Shown here piece after piece: positions 26,265-35,368 of a DNA stretch of 64,000 nt. Origin of the DNA: Lentibacillus sp. JNUCC-1 (GTDB lineage: Bacteria; Bacillota; Bacilli; Bacillales; Amphibacillaceae); NCBI RefSeq assembly GCF_009741735.1, contig NZ_WHOH01000001.1, forward strand, positions 1,488,001 to 1,552,000. Direction: 5' to 3'. Each line of letters starts with the position of its first letter. Position 1 is the first letter of the stretch. The notes beneath the pieces are model-generated. The model saw nothing but the letters and a program-made list of their open reading frames with translations. It made no database searches and was not told the origin of the DNA. The position numbers and the translations under genes were made by a program.

Positions 26265-26699
26265 ATGAACTTGAAAAAATATACCGATTATGGGCTGCGT
26301 GTGTTGATCTTTACCGCGATGAAGCCGGAAGATGAGCTGGCGAGCATCCGGGAGATTTCCGATGTGTATGGCATTTCCACCCATCACCTCGGCAAAATTG
26401 TGCACCAGCTGACCAAGCTTGAATTGATTGAATCAGTCCGCGGACGCTATGGCGGCATACGACTCGCCAAGCCGGCTGAAGAAATGAATGTGGGGAAGAT
26501 TGTGCGCATGCTCGAAGGTGATTTTACAATTCTGGAATGCTTTGATCAAGACACCAATCATTGTGTAATCTCACCGGGTTGCACGTTAAAACACGCACTA
26601 AATCACGCTCTACATGCCTTTTTTACTGTGCTTGATGGCTATACGGTAAGAGATCTCGTCACAAATGAGCAAGAACTGCGTGAACTGATGGGGATTTAG
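26265..26699 (+). CDS. nsrR: Rrf2-family NO-sensing repressor NsrR
   Basis: 144 residues. N-terminal winged helix (MNLKKYTDYGLRVLIFTAM; ISTHHLGKIVHQLTKLELIES; RGRYGGIRLA) and three cysteines at about 92, 100 and 106 (ECFDQDTNHC then GC), the positions that hold the 4Fe-4S cluster in Bacillus subtilis NsrR. NO destroys the cluster and lifts repression of hmp. ATG 26265 follows AAGGAGA. Divergent from hmp, with the operator in the shared gap. Confidence 0.9.
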   Translation: MNLKKYTDYGLRVLIFTAMKPEDELASIREISDVYGISTHHLGKIVHQLTKLELIESVRGRYGGIRLAKPAEEMNVGKIVRMLEGDFTILECFDQDTNHCVISPGCTLKHALNHALHAFFTVLDGYTVRDLVTNEQELRELMGI

Positions 26700-26797
26700 C
26701 ATATCTGCAATTAAGGAATAAAAACACTTTCTGCTGTAATAGAATAGTAGAAAGCGGTTGCAAATGTGGTAAAATGTTTTAAAGGGGAGATTTCGTG

Positions 26798-29700
26798 ATG
26801 GTACACATACCGATCATCGTCAGCCAGTTTGCACCGCCCGCCAACAGGGGACGAGAGGTGCAGCGGCGTCTATTGAATAAAAAGCTTCAGGACATTCCAT
26901 CGGCGCCGGTCACACTCATGCACGGAGGGGCCGGCTACGGGAAAAGCACGGCGTTGGCTGCGTTTGCGTCAGACTTGAGCCACACGCCATCATGGTACAC
27001 GATTTCCAAAAATGACGATGATATCTTTCCGTTTTTGACAAAGGTTTGTCATGCGATCAAGCAACACCACCCTTCATTTGGCGGGGCGCTGCTCGATGAG
27101 ATTGCACAAATTGACGGGTATGCACAGACAGAGGATGTGTATACACTCGTTTCGGCATTCATTAACGAAACCGTCCGCCACCAGAAGACGATCATCCTCA
27201 TCTTGGATGACTTTCATCATGTGTCAGCATCTCAGGAAATAGAAGCGTGGATTTTGCTGCTGCTTGAACATATGCCGGACAACCTGCACCTCGTTCTGTC
27301 CACGCGCAAGAAGCCGCAGTGGGATATCGTAACAACGATGAAGGTGAAAGGTGATCTGCTGGAGATTTCTCAGGCGGATTTGACACTCGCAACAGATGAA
27401 ATGCAATTTATGCTGGAAGATGTGTACGGCCTCACAGTAGAAGAGTCGGATGTGGACAGCATATCTGACTTGACAGAAGGCTGGGCGATTGCATTCAATA
27501 TGCTGGCACAACAACTGGCAAGCGGCCAATCTCCGTCATATGTCCTTGCCAATCGGCACAACTCACTCAAGGATTTGTTCGATTATTTGGCTGCAGAAGT
27601 GCTGGCAAAGCAGCCGCCCGATATACAGCGGTTTCTGCTGCAGTCGAGCGTCTTGGACGTGCTGACACCTGACGCATGTGATGCGGTACTCCTGCGTCAA
27701 GATTCCCAGACCGTTTTGCGGGACTTGCTTGAGCGCAATGTGTTTATTGCACAAGGGAACCAGGACACTTACCGTTATCACGCGCTGTTCAAAGCCTTCC
27801 TGGAAAATCGCTTGGAAAAAAACGACCTTGAGGCGCATGATCAGCTTCACGAACGGGCAGCAGTCTATTATCAACGCCAGGGTGCGACTGACCTGGTTAT
27901 GTTTCATCAGCAAAAACGCGGGTCTGATGAAGCAGTGGCCAAGCTGCTGCATGAGCACGGAATGGATATGCTTGCGTCCGGGCGTCTGCAAGCCCTGTAC
28001 GACATGCTGATGACAGTGCCGGAGAGGTACAAAGAAATGTACCCGGTTCTGTATTTTTGTCAGGGAGAAATAGAACGGTACCGGTCGCTGTATGAAACAG
28101 CGGAGAAACATTACGAGCAAATCATTCGGATTGTCCCCGGCTATGATCAGCAGCATTTTGATTTAATGGGGCTCGCCTTTGAAGGCAAAGCACGGATCTA
28201 TCTTGATACGATCCAGCCGGACAAGGCCGAACGGTTCATCAAACAGGCGATTGATATGCGGGAAAAGGCGAACGCCCCTAAGAAAGATATGGGCAAGTTG
28301 TACATACTCATGGCGGAGAATCTGCTGAATTCCGGTTATGCGGCCAAAGCTGAAGCATGGTTGGGCCGGGCTGAAAAAGAAGGACTGACACTTGAAAACA
28401 GCAATCTTCAAGCCCGGATCTACCTTAGAACAGGAAAACTGGCCAAAGCCAAAGCCACACTCCAGAAACGCCAGCAAACCACACCGAGTCTCACACATAA
28501 ACACCTGCCGCAAGCCCACCGGGAAACAGATATATTGCTGTCGATCATTGAAGCGTTTATGGGGAATGCCGAAGCAAGCAAGGCCCATGCCGCAGCAGGC
28601 ATTGATCTTGGACTCGCCATTCAGTCTCCATTTGTCGAGGCATGTGGCTGGATGCGGATGGGGCATGCGGTTCAGCTTTTGGACCGATATGACAAACATC
28701 TGGCCCGTGAATGTTACGAGACCGCACTCGGGATCATGGAAAAAATCAATGTCTCTCGCGGGAAAGCCGAGCCGCATATGGGTTTATCGATCGTGTACGC
28801 GGCCGATCATCAGTTTGATCAGGCAGAGCGTCATGCACGGAACGGGTTGCAGGAGACGGAGAAAGTCAACGACCGCTGGCTCAGTGCCCTAATCAAAGTA
28901 AGCACGGGTCTGACATATGTATACCAGGGTGAATACGTTGCAGCACAGGCTGTCTTTCGTGATGTTGAAGCAGACATGCTGATCTGTGGTGACCGCTATA
29001 TTCTGATGGTGTGCGGCTTTTGGCAAGCATATATTGCCCAGCAGACCGGCGCGGAAGACCAGTTCGAAGCGGCAATGAAGCTGTTTCTTGAAGAGATGGA
29101 AGCTGGGGACTACGACTTTTTCATCTTGCGGCGGACGACGTTTGGCCCGAGAGACATGCAAAACCTAGTCCCAATGCTGATGACTGCAAAACAGCAAGAA
29201 CTTGCACCGTATTATCTCGGAAAACTATTTGAATTACTTGAAATTGACAAGGGTATGACGAATCACCCTGGTTACACCCTCATGATCGACACACTGGGCG
29301 GACTTGAGGTCGTGCTCGGAAAATCAGAAGACGAACCGTGCCAGTGGCAGCGTGAAAAATCCAAAGAACTGTTTGGACTCTTCATTACGAACCGAGGACG
29401 ACCTGTGCAAAAGTCGGAGATCTATGACGCTCTGTGGCCAGATGAAACCGAAGATGGAGCCGGAAAGAAATTTAAAGTTACGTTTAATGCCCTCCTCAAA
29501 ACACTCGAGCCCAATCGCAAAGCTCGGGAAGACTCCTTTTTTATCACCCGAAAAGGCAGTGCTTACGTTTTCCATGCCGACAGAAGCTGTGAACTAGATG
29601 TCGTGACGTTTGAACATATGGTCAATGCCGGAATTAAGGAAAAAGACATGCAACATGCCAAAGATTTGCTGGAAAAAGGGCTGCAGTATTACAGAGGGGC

Positions 29701-30049
29701 TTATCTCGCCGACATGCCGCATGCGGAGTGGTCTCAGAGTGAACGGGAGCGGCTCCAGCTCTTATACCTGCACGGTGCGGAAAAGATGGCCCAGTTGTTT
29801 GTCCGGCTTCTCGACTTTACGGCTTGCATCGAATGGTGTGAGCACATTCTCCAAACAGATCCGACCTGGGAGGAAGCCTACCGGTTAATGATGTACAGCT
29901 ACTATCAGAAAGACAACCGTCCACAGGCGATCCGCTGGTATGAACGGTGCTGCGATATTCTGGACGGTGAACTCGGTGTGGAGCCGATGGCATCGACCCA
30001 GGATATGTACCATTTGATTATAGAATCTGAACACGTCCGGATTGATTGA
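26798..30049 (+). CDS. Large MalT/BTAD-type transcriptional activator, 1083 aa
   Basis: Order of parts: STAND-type ATPase with Walker A GGAGYGKST (about 43-51) and Walker B ILILDDFHH (about 130); NB-ARC-like winged segment to about 350; TPR repeats from about 380 to 800 (for example AEKHYEQIIRIVPGYDQ, AERFIKQAIDMREKA); a C-terminal OmpR/SARP-like winged helix (about 840-930, GRPVQKSEIYDALWPDE); and a bacterial transcriptional activator domain (about 940-1080, LLEKGLQYYRGAYLADMPHAEW). Such regulators bind an inducer with the TPR part, oligomerise with ATP and activate nearby catabolic genes. The likely targets are the liv-type genes 1.9 kb downstream, whose promoter has 11-bp-phased direct repeats. 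ATG 26798 is chosen over the GTG one codon before, by RBS spacing. Confidence 0.85.
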   Translation: MVHIPIIVSQFAPPANRGREVQRRLLNKKLQDIPSAPVTLMHGGAGYGKSTALAAFASDLSHTPSWYTISKNDDDIFPFLTKVCHAIKQHHPSFGGALLDEIAQIDGYAQTEDVYTLVSAFINETVRHQKTIILILDDFHHVSASQEIEAWILLLLEHMPDNLHLVLSTRKKPQWDIVTTMKVKGDLLEISQADLTLATDEMQFMLEDVYGLTVEESDVDSISDLTEGWAIAFNMLAQQLASGQSPSYVLANRHNSLKDLFDYLAAEVLAKQPPDIQRFLLQSSVLDVLTPDACDAVLLRQDSQTVLRDLLERNVFIAQGNQDTYRYHALFKAFLENRLEKNDLEAHDQLHERAAVYYQRQGATDLVMFHQQKRGSDEAVAKLLHEHGMDMLASGRLQALYDMLMTVPERYKEMYPVLYFCQGEIERYRSLYETAEKHYEQIIRIVPGYDQQHFDLMGLAFEGKARIYLDTIQPDKAERFIKQAIDMREKANAPKKDMGKLYILMAENLLNSGYAAKAEAWLGRAEKEGLTLENSNLQARIYLRTGKLAKAKATLQKRQQTTPSLTHKHLPQAHRETDILLSIIEAFMGNAEASKAHAAAGIDLGLAIQSPFVEACGWMRMGHAVQLLDRYDKHLARECYETALGIMEKINVSRGKAEPHMGLSIVYAADHQFDQAERHARNGLQETEKVNDRWLSALIKVSTGLTYVYQGEYVAAQAVFRDVEADMLICGDRYILMVCGFWQAYIAQQTGAEDQFEAAMKLFLEEMEAGDYDFFILRRTTFGPRDMQNLVPMLMTAKQQELAPYYLGKLFELLEIDKGMTNHPGYTLMIDTLGGLEVVLGKSEDEPCQWQREKSKELFGLFITNRGRPVQKSEIYDALWPDETEDGAGKKFKVTFNALLKTLEPNRKAREDSFFITRKGSAYVFHADRSCELDVVTFEHMVNAGIKEKDMQHAKDLLEKGLQYYRGAYLADMPHAEWSQSERERLQLLYLHGAEKMAQLFVRLLDFTACIEWCEHILQTDPTWEEAYRLMMYSYYQKDNRPQAIRWYERCCDILDGELGVEPMASTQDMYHLIIESEHVRID

Positions 30050-30085
30050 TGGGGTGCTGGTAGACGCGTGCCCGTACCCCAAATC

Positions 30086-30535
30086 TCAGGCGCGTTTTTT
30101 TAATATGCGTAGCAATTTATAATTCCAAAGAAGAATTAAAAAGATAAAGGGATAGGCTATAGCAGAATACACCGGAAGCCACCCATTATAATAGAAAACC
30201 CCTACTTTAAACGTGGTCCATTCATAAGCAAGTGCAATCAACGAATGAGCCAAGATATACACCAGTTTATAACGGTTTACTTTAGGGAAGAAATTCAAGA
30301 AAATAATATTGTAAGCCGGAAACACACCTAAGTGAATGATTAAGCCTCTCCAGTCTATAACGCCCATGGCGAAATACCCATATAGATCCAGTTTAAGGCC
30401 CAGGTATATATCAACAATTAAAACTAAAAGCAGCGCAAACAAAGCATTTGCATACATATCCAGACCTGTTATATGTTTCGGCATCATAAAAATAATGATG
30501 TAAAACAAGATAATGGAACTCAAGATAAAAACCAT
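30086..30535 (-). CDS. CBO0543-like integral membrane protein, 149 aa
   Basis: Five predicted transmembrane helices; middle motif GVIDWRGLIIHLGVFPAYNIIFLNFFP and YEWTTFKVGVFYYNGW near the C-terminus recall the CBO0543 family of spore-formers, which has no known function. AAAGGCGGA lies before the ATG. Convergent with the large regulator; the intervening short hairpin with T7 (30064-30101) probably ends the regulator transcript. Confidence 0.6.
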   Translation of the reverse strand: MVFILSSIILFYIIIFMMPKHITGLDMYANALFALLLVLIVDIYLGLKLDLYGYFAMGVIDWRGLIIHLGVFPAYNIIFLNFFPKVNRYKLVYILAHSLIALAYEWTTFKVGVFYYNGWLPVYSAIAYPFIFLILLWNYKLLRILKKRA

Positions 30536-30744
30536 TAACAGGTCCGCCTTTCTCTAATGCACGGGAACACCAGCCGCTTGCTTTCACTTTTGCTACGCCT
30601 AAAGCAAAATGTTCCCAGAGTATGTTTTTCACGCACTCATCTTGTGATCAACAATTCATTTCCTTTTTGATCCCCGCTTCTTTTTCTTAAATGAACCGTC
30701 GTCCATCCAAATAACCCTCCAAGTCATTTCGAAGCCAATCCGTT

Positions 30745-31755
30745 CTATTCTTTATTCTTTGCGATTTGCTCCCGATCTGCCGCTTGTGGAGGCTTTTCCA
30801 ACCAGTTATTTTGAATCATCAGATCTGCACCTTCTTTGGCGTACTTGGCAATTTCCGCTGTGAGACGGGTATATGCGGTCACAAGATCCGCCCTTTGACT
30901 TGCTCCTATCGCTGCTCCGTACTGTCCAATGCCTGAGGCGTTCATCGTCGTAATGTGAAACATCATGAGCTTATCGGAAAATGGGGATTCCGTTGCATCG
31001 GTGGGTTGTCCGTCCCATGTTGAAGGAACTGGCAAATAATCATTTTTCATGATTTTGCTAAAGATCCCCACATGCTTTTCAGAAATATCCCGGCCTTTTG
31101 CCATATACTTTCGTACCTCTTGTGATTGCGCCACTTGGCTGAATCCCATAATTAAAGCTTTCCCTACTTCATTTCTTTCAATATTAAAATATAAGTTTGA
31201 GATTTCAATCGCATTCAGCGGACGTTTATCACTGAACCACCCGCCGCTTAGGTAATCCTGTTCCTTAACATAGTCAGCCATTTTCGGTTTTGGAATAAAG
31301 GGCGCTCTTGCAAAAATACCTTTGTCCAATTTGATTTGAGTTGCCCGTTCCAATAACTCAGCAGAGGTGCCTAGGCACTGTTTAAAATGCTGAACAATAT
31401 CCAAGCGTGCCGCATTTGACATAGCCATCGTATAAGCGGCCAACCCCAGCTTAGCTAAGTTCTGGATATACAAGAGAAAGAAGTTGTCTGTGTAAAGCCG
31501 AGGTGCATTTAAATTGACATCTTGTGCTGAAAAGCCTTCAGGTATAGCGATTTGTTCAGCACCAAACAGGTTTTCTGTAAGCTGAACATGTTCCTGTGAT
31601 AAACTCAAAGCAAATTCCAATACCGAGCGTATGTATTCGTCTTCCGCATGGTGCAGTGCATAGCTGATGATTTGTACGCTCATTGAATCACTTTGATATT
31701 GACTCCATAGTGCTGCAATTTCCGATGATGTTAATTCTGGCTTATTAGAGTTCAT
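30745..31755 (-). CDS. DUF3231-family protein
   Basis: 336 residues composed of two similar halves (LTSSEIAALWSQYQSDSMSVQIISYALHHAED and LNAIEISNLYFNIERNEVGKALIMGFSQVAQS), each a four-helix unit with ferritin-like spacing of His and Glu residues. Function unknown; common in Bacillus and often near spore or stress genes. Monocistronic and divergent from livK. Confidence 0.82.
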   Translation of the reverse strand: MNSNKPELTSSEIAALWSQYQSDSMSVQIISYALHHAEDEYIRSVLEFALSLSQEHVQLTENLFGAEQIAIPEGFSAQDVNLNAPRLYTDNFFLLYIQNLAKLGLAAYTMAMSNAARLDIVQHFKQCLGTSAELLERATQIKLDKGIFARAPFIPKPKMADYVKEQDYLSGGWFSDKRPLNAIEISNLYFNIERNEVGKALIMGFSQVAQSQEVRKYMAKGRDISEKHVGIFSKIMKNDYLPVPSTWDGQPTDATESPFSDKLMMFHITTMNASGIGQYGAAIGASQRADLVTAYTRLTAEIAKYAKEGADLMIQNNWLEKPPQAADREQIAKNKE

Positions 31756-31850
31756 AAATTGCCTCCTGGATCTAATGTTTTTATTTAGCTTTTCTTAATG
31801 AGCAAAAAATATGTATGAAGGATACTCAAGGTGTTGCCGCTTTAAACAGT

Positions 31851-31883
31851 TGTAACTTCTCTGTAACTGGTGGGCGGTATACT
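31851..31883 (+). promoter_or_regulatory. livK promoter with 11-bp-phased TGTAACT direct repeats
   Basis: TGTAACT at 31851-31857 and again at 31862-31868 (11 bases apart, same face of the helix), then 9 bases, then -10 TATACT (31878-31883). There is no good -35. SARP/OmpR-type activators bind heptamer repeats with this phasing about 8 bases before the -10. The natural candidate regulator is the BTAD protein at 26798-30049. Confidence 0.6.
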
Positions 31884-31913
31884 CATGTCACTACCATTCA
31901 AGGGGGAAATCAA

Positions 31914-33143
31914 ATGAAGGTGATACGTAAATGGGGGTTGTTGTTCAGCCTGCTCGTTGCAATGACATTGATTGTATCTGCTTGCGGCGGTGAAGAAGGT
32001 GAAGCATCCGGTGAGAACGCCGGCGACGGGGACAAGGGTGCAGTAAAAATTGGCGTTCTGGCCTCGCTGACAGGTGCACTGGAATCATATGGTGAACAGA
32101 CGAAACGCGGTTTTGAGCTGGGTCTCGAGTACGCCACAGACGGCACAATGGAAGTTGCCGGCAAGAAAATTGAAGTGATTTACGAAGATACAGAAACAGA
32201 TCCCAAAGTCGCTAGGCAAAAAGCACTCGGGCTGTTAGAAGATGAGGAAGTTGACTTTCTTATGGGCTCATCCAGTTCAGGTGACACACTCGCTGTAACG
32301 CCGCTCGCCGAAGAGTATGAGCGGATCATGGTGGTTGAGCCAGCTGTGGCTGACAGCATCACAGGTTCTGAGTACAATGATTACATTTTCCGGACAGCCC
32401 GGAACTCCACTCAGGATGCGGTTGCGGCAGCGGCGGCAATTGCAGGTGATGGGGTAGATATAGCCACACTGGCACCGGATTCTTCATTTGGCCGTGACGG
32501 TGTATCAGCATTTGTCACCGCAGCAGAAGATCTCGGCGCTAATATCACACATGAAGAATACGCTGACCAGAACGCAACAGATTTCACAGCGAATATCCAG
32601 AAGATCATTGAAGCAGATCCGGATTATTTGTTCGTTGTTTGGGCAGGAGCCAACACGCCGTGGAATCAGATTTCTGATATGAAACTGCAGGACAAAGGCA
32701 TTCAGATTACAACCGGTGCCCCTGATATTGCGGCACTGGCAACGATGAAGCAGCTTGTCGGTATGAAAGGCTTTACCGTGTATTATCACACGCTTCCAGA
32801 CAATGAAGTGAATGACTGGCTTGTCGAGAAACACAAGGAAAAGTACGACGGTGATGTGCCGGACTTGTTTACGCCAGGCGGCATGAGTGCAGCCATTGCC
32901 ATTGTTGATGCGTTGACACAGACTGATGGCGACACCAATGCTGATACGCTGATTGAAACGATGGAAGGCATGTCGTTTGATACGCCTAAGGGCACGATGA
33001 CGTTCCGTGAAGAAGACCATCAGGCTTTGCAGGAATTGTATGCGATTACACTTGAAGAACAAGACGGCGTCGACTATCCAGTCCCAGTCCTTGAACGCGT
33101 CCTGACACCAGAAGAAACCGCACCACCGATTATGAACCAATAA
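31914..33143 (+). CDS. ABC transporter substrate-binding lipoprotein, branched-chain amino acid (LivK) type
   Basis: 409 residues. Signal peptide ending in lipobox VSACGG, an acidic Glu/Gly linker, then a periplasmic-binding fold type I: AVKIGVLASLTGALESYGEQTKRGFELGLEYA and VDFLMGSSSSGDTLAVTPLAEEY. This family (HAAT) feeds branched-chain amino acids, amides, or aromatic and fatty-acid-like compounds. The start at 31914 follows AGGGGGAAAT. A terminator follows, and a 750-base gap separates it from livG. Confidence 0.88.
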   Translation: MKVIRKWGLLFSLLVAMTLIVSACGGEEGEASGENAGDGDKGAVKIGVLASLTGALESYGEQTKRGFELGLEYATDGTMEVAGKKIEVIYEDTETDPKVARQKALGLLEDEEVDFLMGSSSSGDTLAVTPLAEEYERIMVVEPAVADSITGSEYNDYIFRTARNSTQDAVAAAAAIAGDGVDIATLAPDSSFGRDGVSAFVTAAEDLGANITHEEYADQNATDFTANIQKIIEADPDYLFVVWAGANTPWNQISDMKLQDKGIQITTGAPDIAALATMKQLVGMKGFTVYYHTLPDNEVNDWLVEKHKEKYDGDVPDLFTPGGMSAAIAIVDALTQTDGDTNADTLIETMEGMSFDTPKGTMTFREEDHQALQELYAITLEEQDGVDYPVPVLERVLTPEETAPPIMNQ

Positions 33144-33150
33144 ACAAGCG

Positions 33151-33194
33151 GAAGGAGGTGTCCAAGTCAATCTTAAAACACCTCCTTTCTTTTT
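33151..33194 (+). terminator. Terminator of livK
   Basis: GAAGGAGGTGT pairs with ACACCTCCTTTC, then TTTTTG. It may be partly read through for the downstream transporter genes. Confidence 0.75.
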
Positions 33195-33551
33195 GAAAAA
33201 TCTAGTAACGTCTACGCTGTGTCTAATCACTAAGGCACAATTTCTGGGAACTGCGATGTGCAAGCTAATGACTGAAGACCTGCTTCTGGCCATCGCTCGG
33301 GGAAAACACTGCGCTTTCCGCGGGCGCTGCTGAGCCTCCTCGCGCTACCGCGCTGTGGGGTCTCACCGAGGCTTTGCATCCCACAGGAGTCTCCGTGTTT
33401 TCCCCGAGCTAGGTATGAGAGGCTATTCTTTAACTCTTATGTGAGTAGAACCGTCCAACCACTGAATTAAATAGAGTGATTGGAGCGGAGGGAGTCGACT
33501 CCTGCGGGAACAGCACGAGTCCGAAGACCCCACAGCGTTACATTAGGGAGG

Positions 33552-33586
33552 GTCGACTAAAACCGCCCTTTGCGGGCAACGTCGAC
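33552..33586 (+). other. Nested double-hairpin motif A1
   Basis: Outer arm GTCGAC, TAAAACC, inner stem GCCC, loop TTTGC, GGGC, AAC, outer arm GTCGAC. The same formula with different arms occurs at 33622 and 42281. Confidence 0.65.
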
Positions 33587-33621
33587 ATACCCCTTGCCGG
33601 GGCAAGGAGGCGTTAGGGGAT

Positions 33622-33660
33622 GTTCGATTAAAACCGGCGCGTCCTGCGCCAACATCGAAC
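33622..33660 (+). other. Nested double-hairpin motif A2
   Basis: Outer arm GTTCGAT, TAAAACC, inner stem GGCGC, loop GTCCT, GCGCC, AAC, outer arm ATCGAAC. All paired positions differ from A1 yet still pair. Confidence 0.65.
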
Positions 33661-33896
33661 GACCTGCGTCCTGCAGGCCCCTTGGCTAGAAGACACTGTG
33701 AAAGTGATTTTCTTGAACAGATGTCGCACTTGAGCTGTTATAAAGTTAAAGCGACTTCCCGCAGCGCAAATCACGATGCTCTCATCTTGAGTATGTCAAG
33801 TCTTTTTCTGGTTCGTATCTATCATTCATTAAAGTGTTAATTATAAAACAACATTATTTTAGAAAAGAGTTTTGAAATTGAGAGGAGGGTATGCTG

Positions 33897-34664
33897 ATGT
33901 CGGCTGTGTTGGAGACGAAGGGTTTGACGATTAAGTTTGGGGGGCATACGGCGGTGGATCGGGTGTCTATTGCTTTAGAGGAGAAGAAGCTGACGTCGAT
34001 TATTGGTCCAAATGGTGCTGGAAAAACAACGCTGTTTAACCTGATCAGTGGGGAACTGGCCCCGACACGCGGTCAGATTTATTACAAAGGCCGTGACATT
34101 ACCAAAATGTCCGCTACAAACAGAGCCCGGCTTGGAATTGGGCGGTCATTCCAAATTACGAATGTTTTCCCGAACCTGACCGTACTGGAAAATGTCCGGC
34201 TTGCTGTACAATCCAATGCCAAGGTCCGTTACCAGATCTTTGCCCATTTCCGCCATTATAAACAATTTCATGAAAAAGCCCATCATCTGCTTGAAAGTGT
34301 ATTCCTGGCAGACAAAGCAGACGCACTGGCCGTGAATCTTGCGCATGGTGAGCAGCGGAAACTCGAAATTGCGATGCTGCTTGCACTTGATACAGATGTG
34401 TTGCTTTTGGATGAGCCAACAGCAGGAATGGCGGTTGAAGAAGTCCCGGTCATCATGGACGTCATTAAAGAAATCCATGCCCGGGAAGACCGGACGATTG
34501 TGCTGATTGAACATAAAATGGATATGATTATGGACTTGTCCGATGAAGTGCTTGTGCTGTTTCACGGGGAGCTGCTTGCACACGGTTCACCGGAAGAGAT
34601 TGTTAAGAATGAAACGGTACAATCGGCTTATTTGGGAGGGGCTTACGATGAACAATTTGCTTGA
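33897..34664 (+). CDS. ABC transporter ATP-binding protein, LivG type
   Basis: 255 residues. Walker A GPNGAGKTT, the family's GRSFQITNVFPNLTVLENV segment, a signature region with LAHGEQRKLEIAMLLA (variant of LSGGQ) and Walker B DVLLLDEPTAGM, then IEHKMDMIMDL. It is one of two ATPases of a branched-chain-type importer. ATG 33897 has AGGAGG 8 bases upstream; the earlier in-frame ATG at 33891 is too close to the RBS. It overlaps the next gene by 17 bases. Confidence 0.88.
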   Translation: MSAVLETKGLTIKFGGHTAVDRVSIALEEKKLTSIIGPNGAGKTTLFNLISGELAPTRGQIYYKGRDITKMSATNRARLGIGRSFQITNVFPNLTVLENVRLAVQSNAKVRYQIFAHFRHYKQFHEKAHHLLESVFLADKADALAVNLAHGEQRKLEIAMLLALDTDVLLLDEPTAGMAVEEVPVIMDVIKEIHAREDRTIVLIEHKMDMIMDLSDEVLVLFHGELLAHGSPEEIVKNETVQSAYLGGAYDEQFA

Positions 34665-35355
34665 ACTGCAAAACGTCCGGGCGCATATCGGACAGTATCA
34701 CATATTGCACGACGTGTCGCTTGACGTGCCAAACGGGGAAGTGACGGTGCTGCTCGGCAGAAACGGGGCAGGCAAGACGACGACGCTCAGGACAATTATG
34801 GGGCTGAACCCAACTTTTTCAGGCGCCATCACTTATAAAGACCAACCAATCCACAATAAACAGCCACACATCATTGCCAACAAAGGGATTGGCTATGTGC
34901 CCGAGGATCAGGGGATTTTTGGAGATTTGACTGTCGGAGAAAACCTGCGTGTCGCCATGAAACGTGAAGACGCGGAGACGGCAGAACGACTAGATTGGAT
35001 TATGGACCTTTTCCCGGATCTGAAAAAGTTCTGGTCCCGTCCGAGCGGTCAGTTGAGCGGCGGGCAGAAGCAGATGCTGTCAATCGCACGGGCGTACATT
35101 AATGAAAATGATCTCTTGCTGATTGACGAGCCGAGCAAAGGCTTGGCTCCAATCATTGTGGAAAAAGTAATGGAATCCATCCAGCAGATGAAAGAACGGA
35201 CTACGATTTTGCTCGTTGAACAGAATTTTATGATGGCAAGCGGCATTGGTGATCGTTTCTTCATCATTGATGATGGTAAAACAGTTCATCGTGGTGAGAT
35301 GGATGCTCTGAAAGAAGATAAACAAACGATGCATAAATACTTGGGAATCTCGTAG
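34648..35355 (+). CDS. ABC transporter ATP-binding protein, LivF type
   Basis: 235 residues: Walker A GRNGAGKTTTLRTI, GIGYVPEDQGIFGDLTVGENL, signature LSGGQKQMLSIARAY, Walker B LLLIDEPSKGLAP. Partner ATPase of the LivG-type protein. The ATG at 34648 follows GGGAGGGG inside the end of livG, so translation is coupled. Confidence 0.88.
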   Translation: MNNLLELQNVRAHIGQYHILHDVSLDVPNGEVTVLLGRNGAGKTTTLRTIMGLNPTFSGAITYKDQPIHNKQPHIIANKGIGYVPEDQGIFGDLTVGENLRVAMKREDAETAERLDWIMDLFPDLKKFWSRPSGQLSGGQKQMLSIARAYINENDLLLIDEPSKGLAPIIVEKVMESIQQMKERTTILLVEQNFMMASGIGDRFFIIDDGKTVHRGEMDALKEDKQTMHKYLGIS

Positions 35356-35368
35356 GAGGGGGATGTAA

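Larger units (their letters stand above)
33294..33690. repeat. Composite palindromic repeat, copy A
   Basis: Starts CGCTCGGGGAAAACACTGCG and contains its inverse GTGTTTTCCCCGAG at 33402-33415, then TGGAGCGGAGGGAGTCGACT, a self-complementary GGAGTCGACTCC, two nested hairpins (33552-33586, 33622-33660) and CCTTGCC/GGCAAGG. Copy B is at 42214-42655. This kind of GC-rich mosaic repeat is scattered in many Bacillaceae genomes. It fills the gap between livK and livG; no gene is seen in 33195-33896. Confidence 0.85.

Noticed and set aside
30411..30632. A 73-codon ORF upstream of the CBO0543-like gene
   Set aside because: It overlaps that gene in another frame, lacks an RBS and has no recognisable motif.
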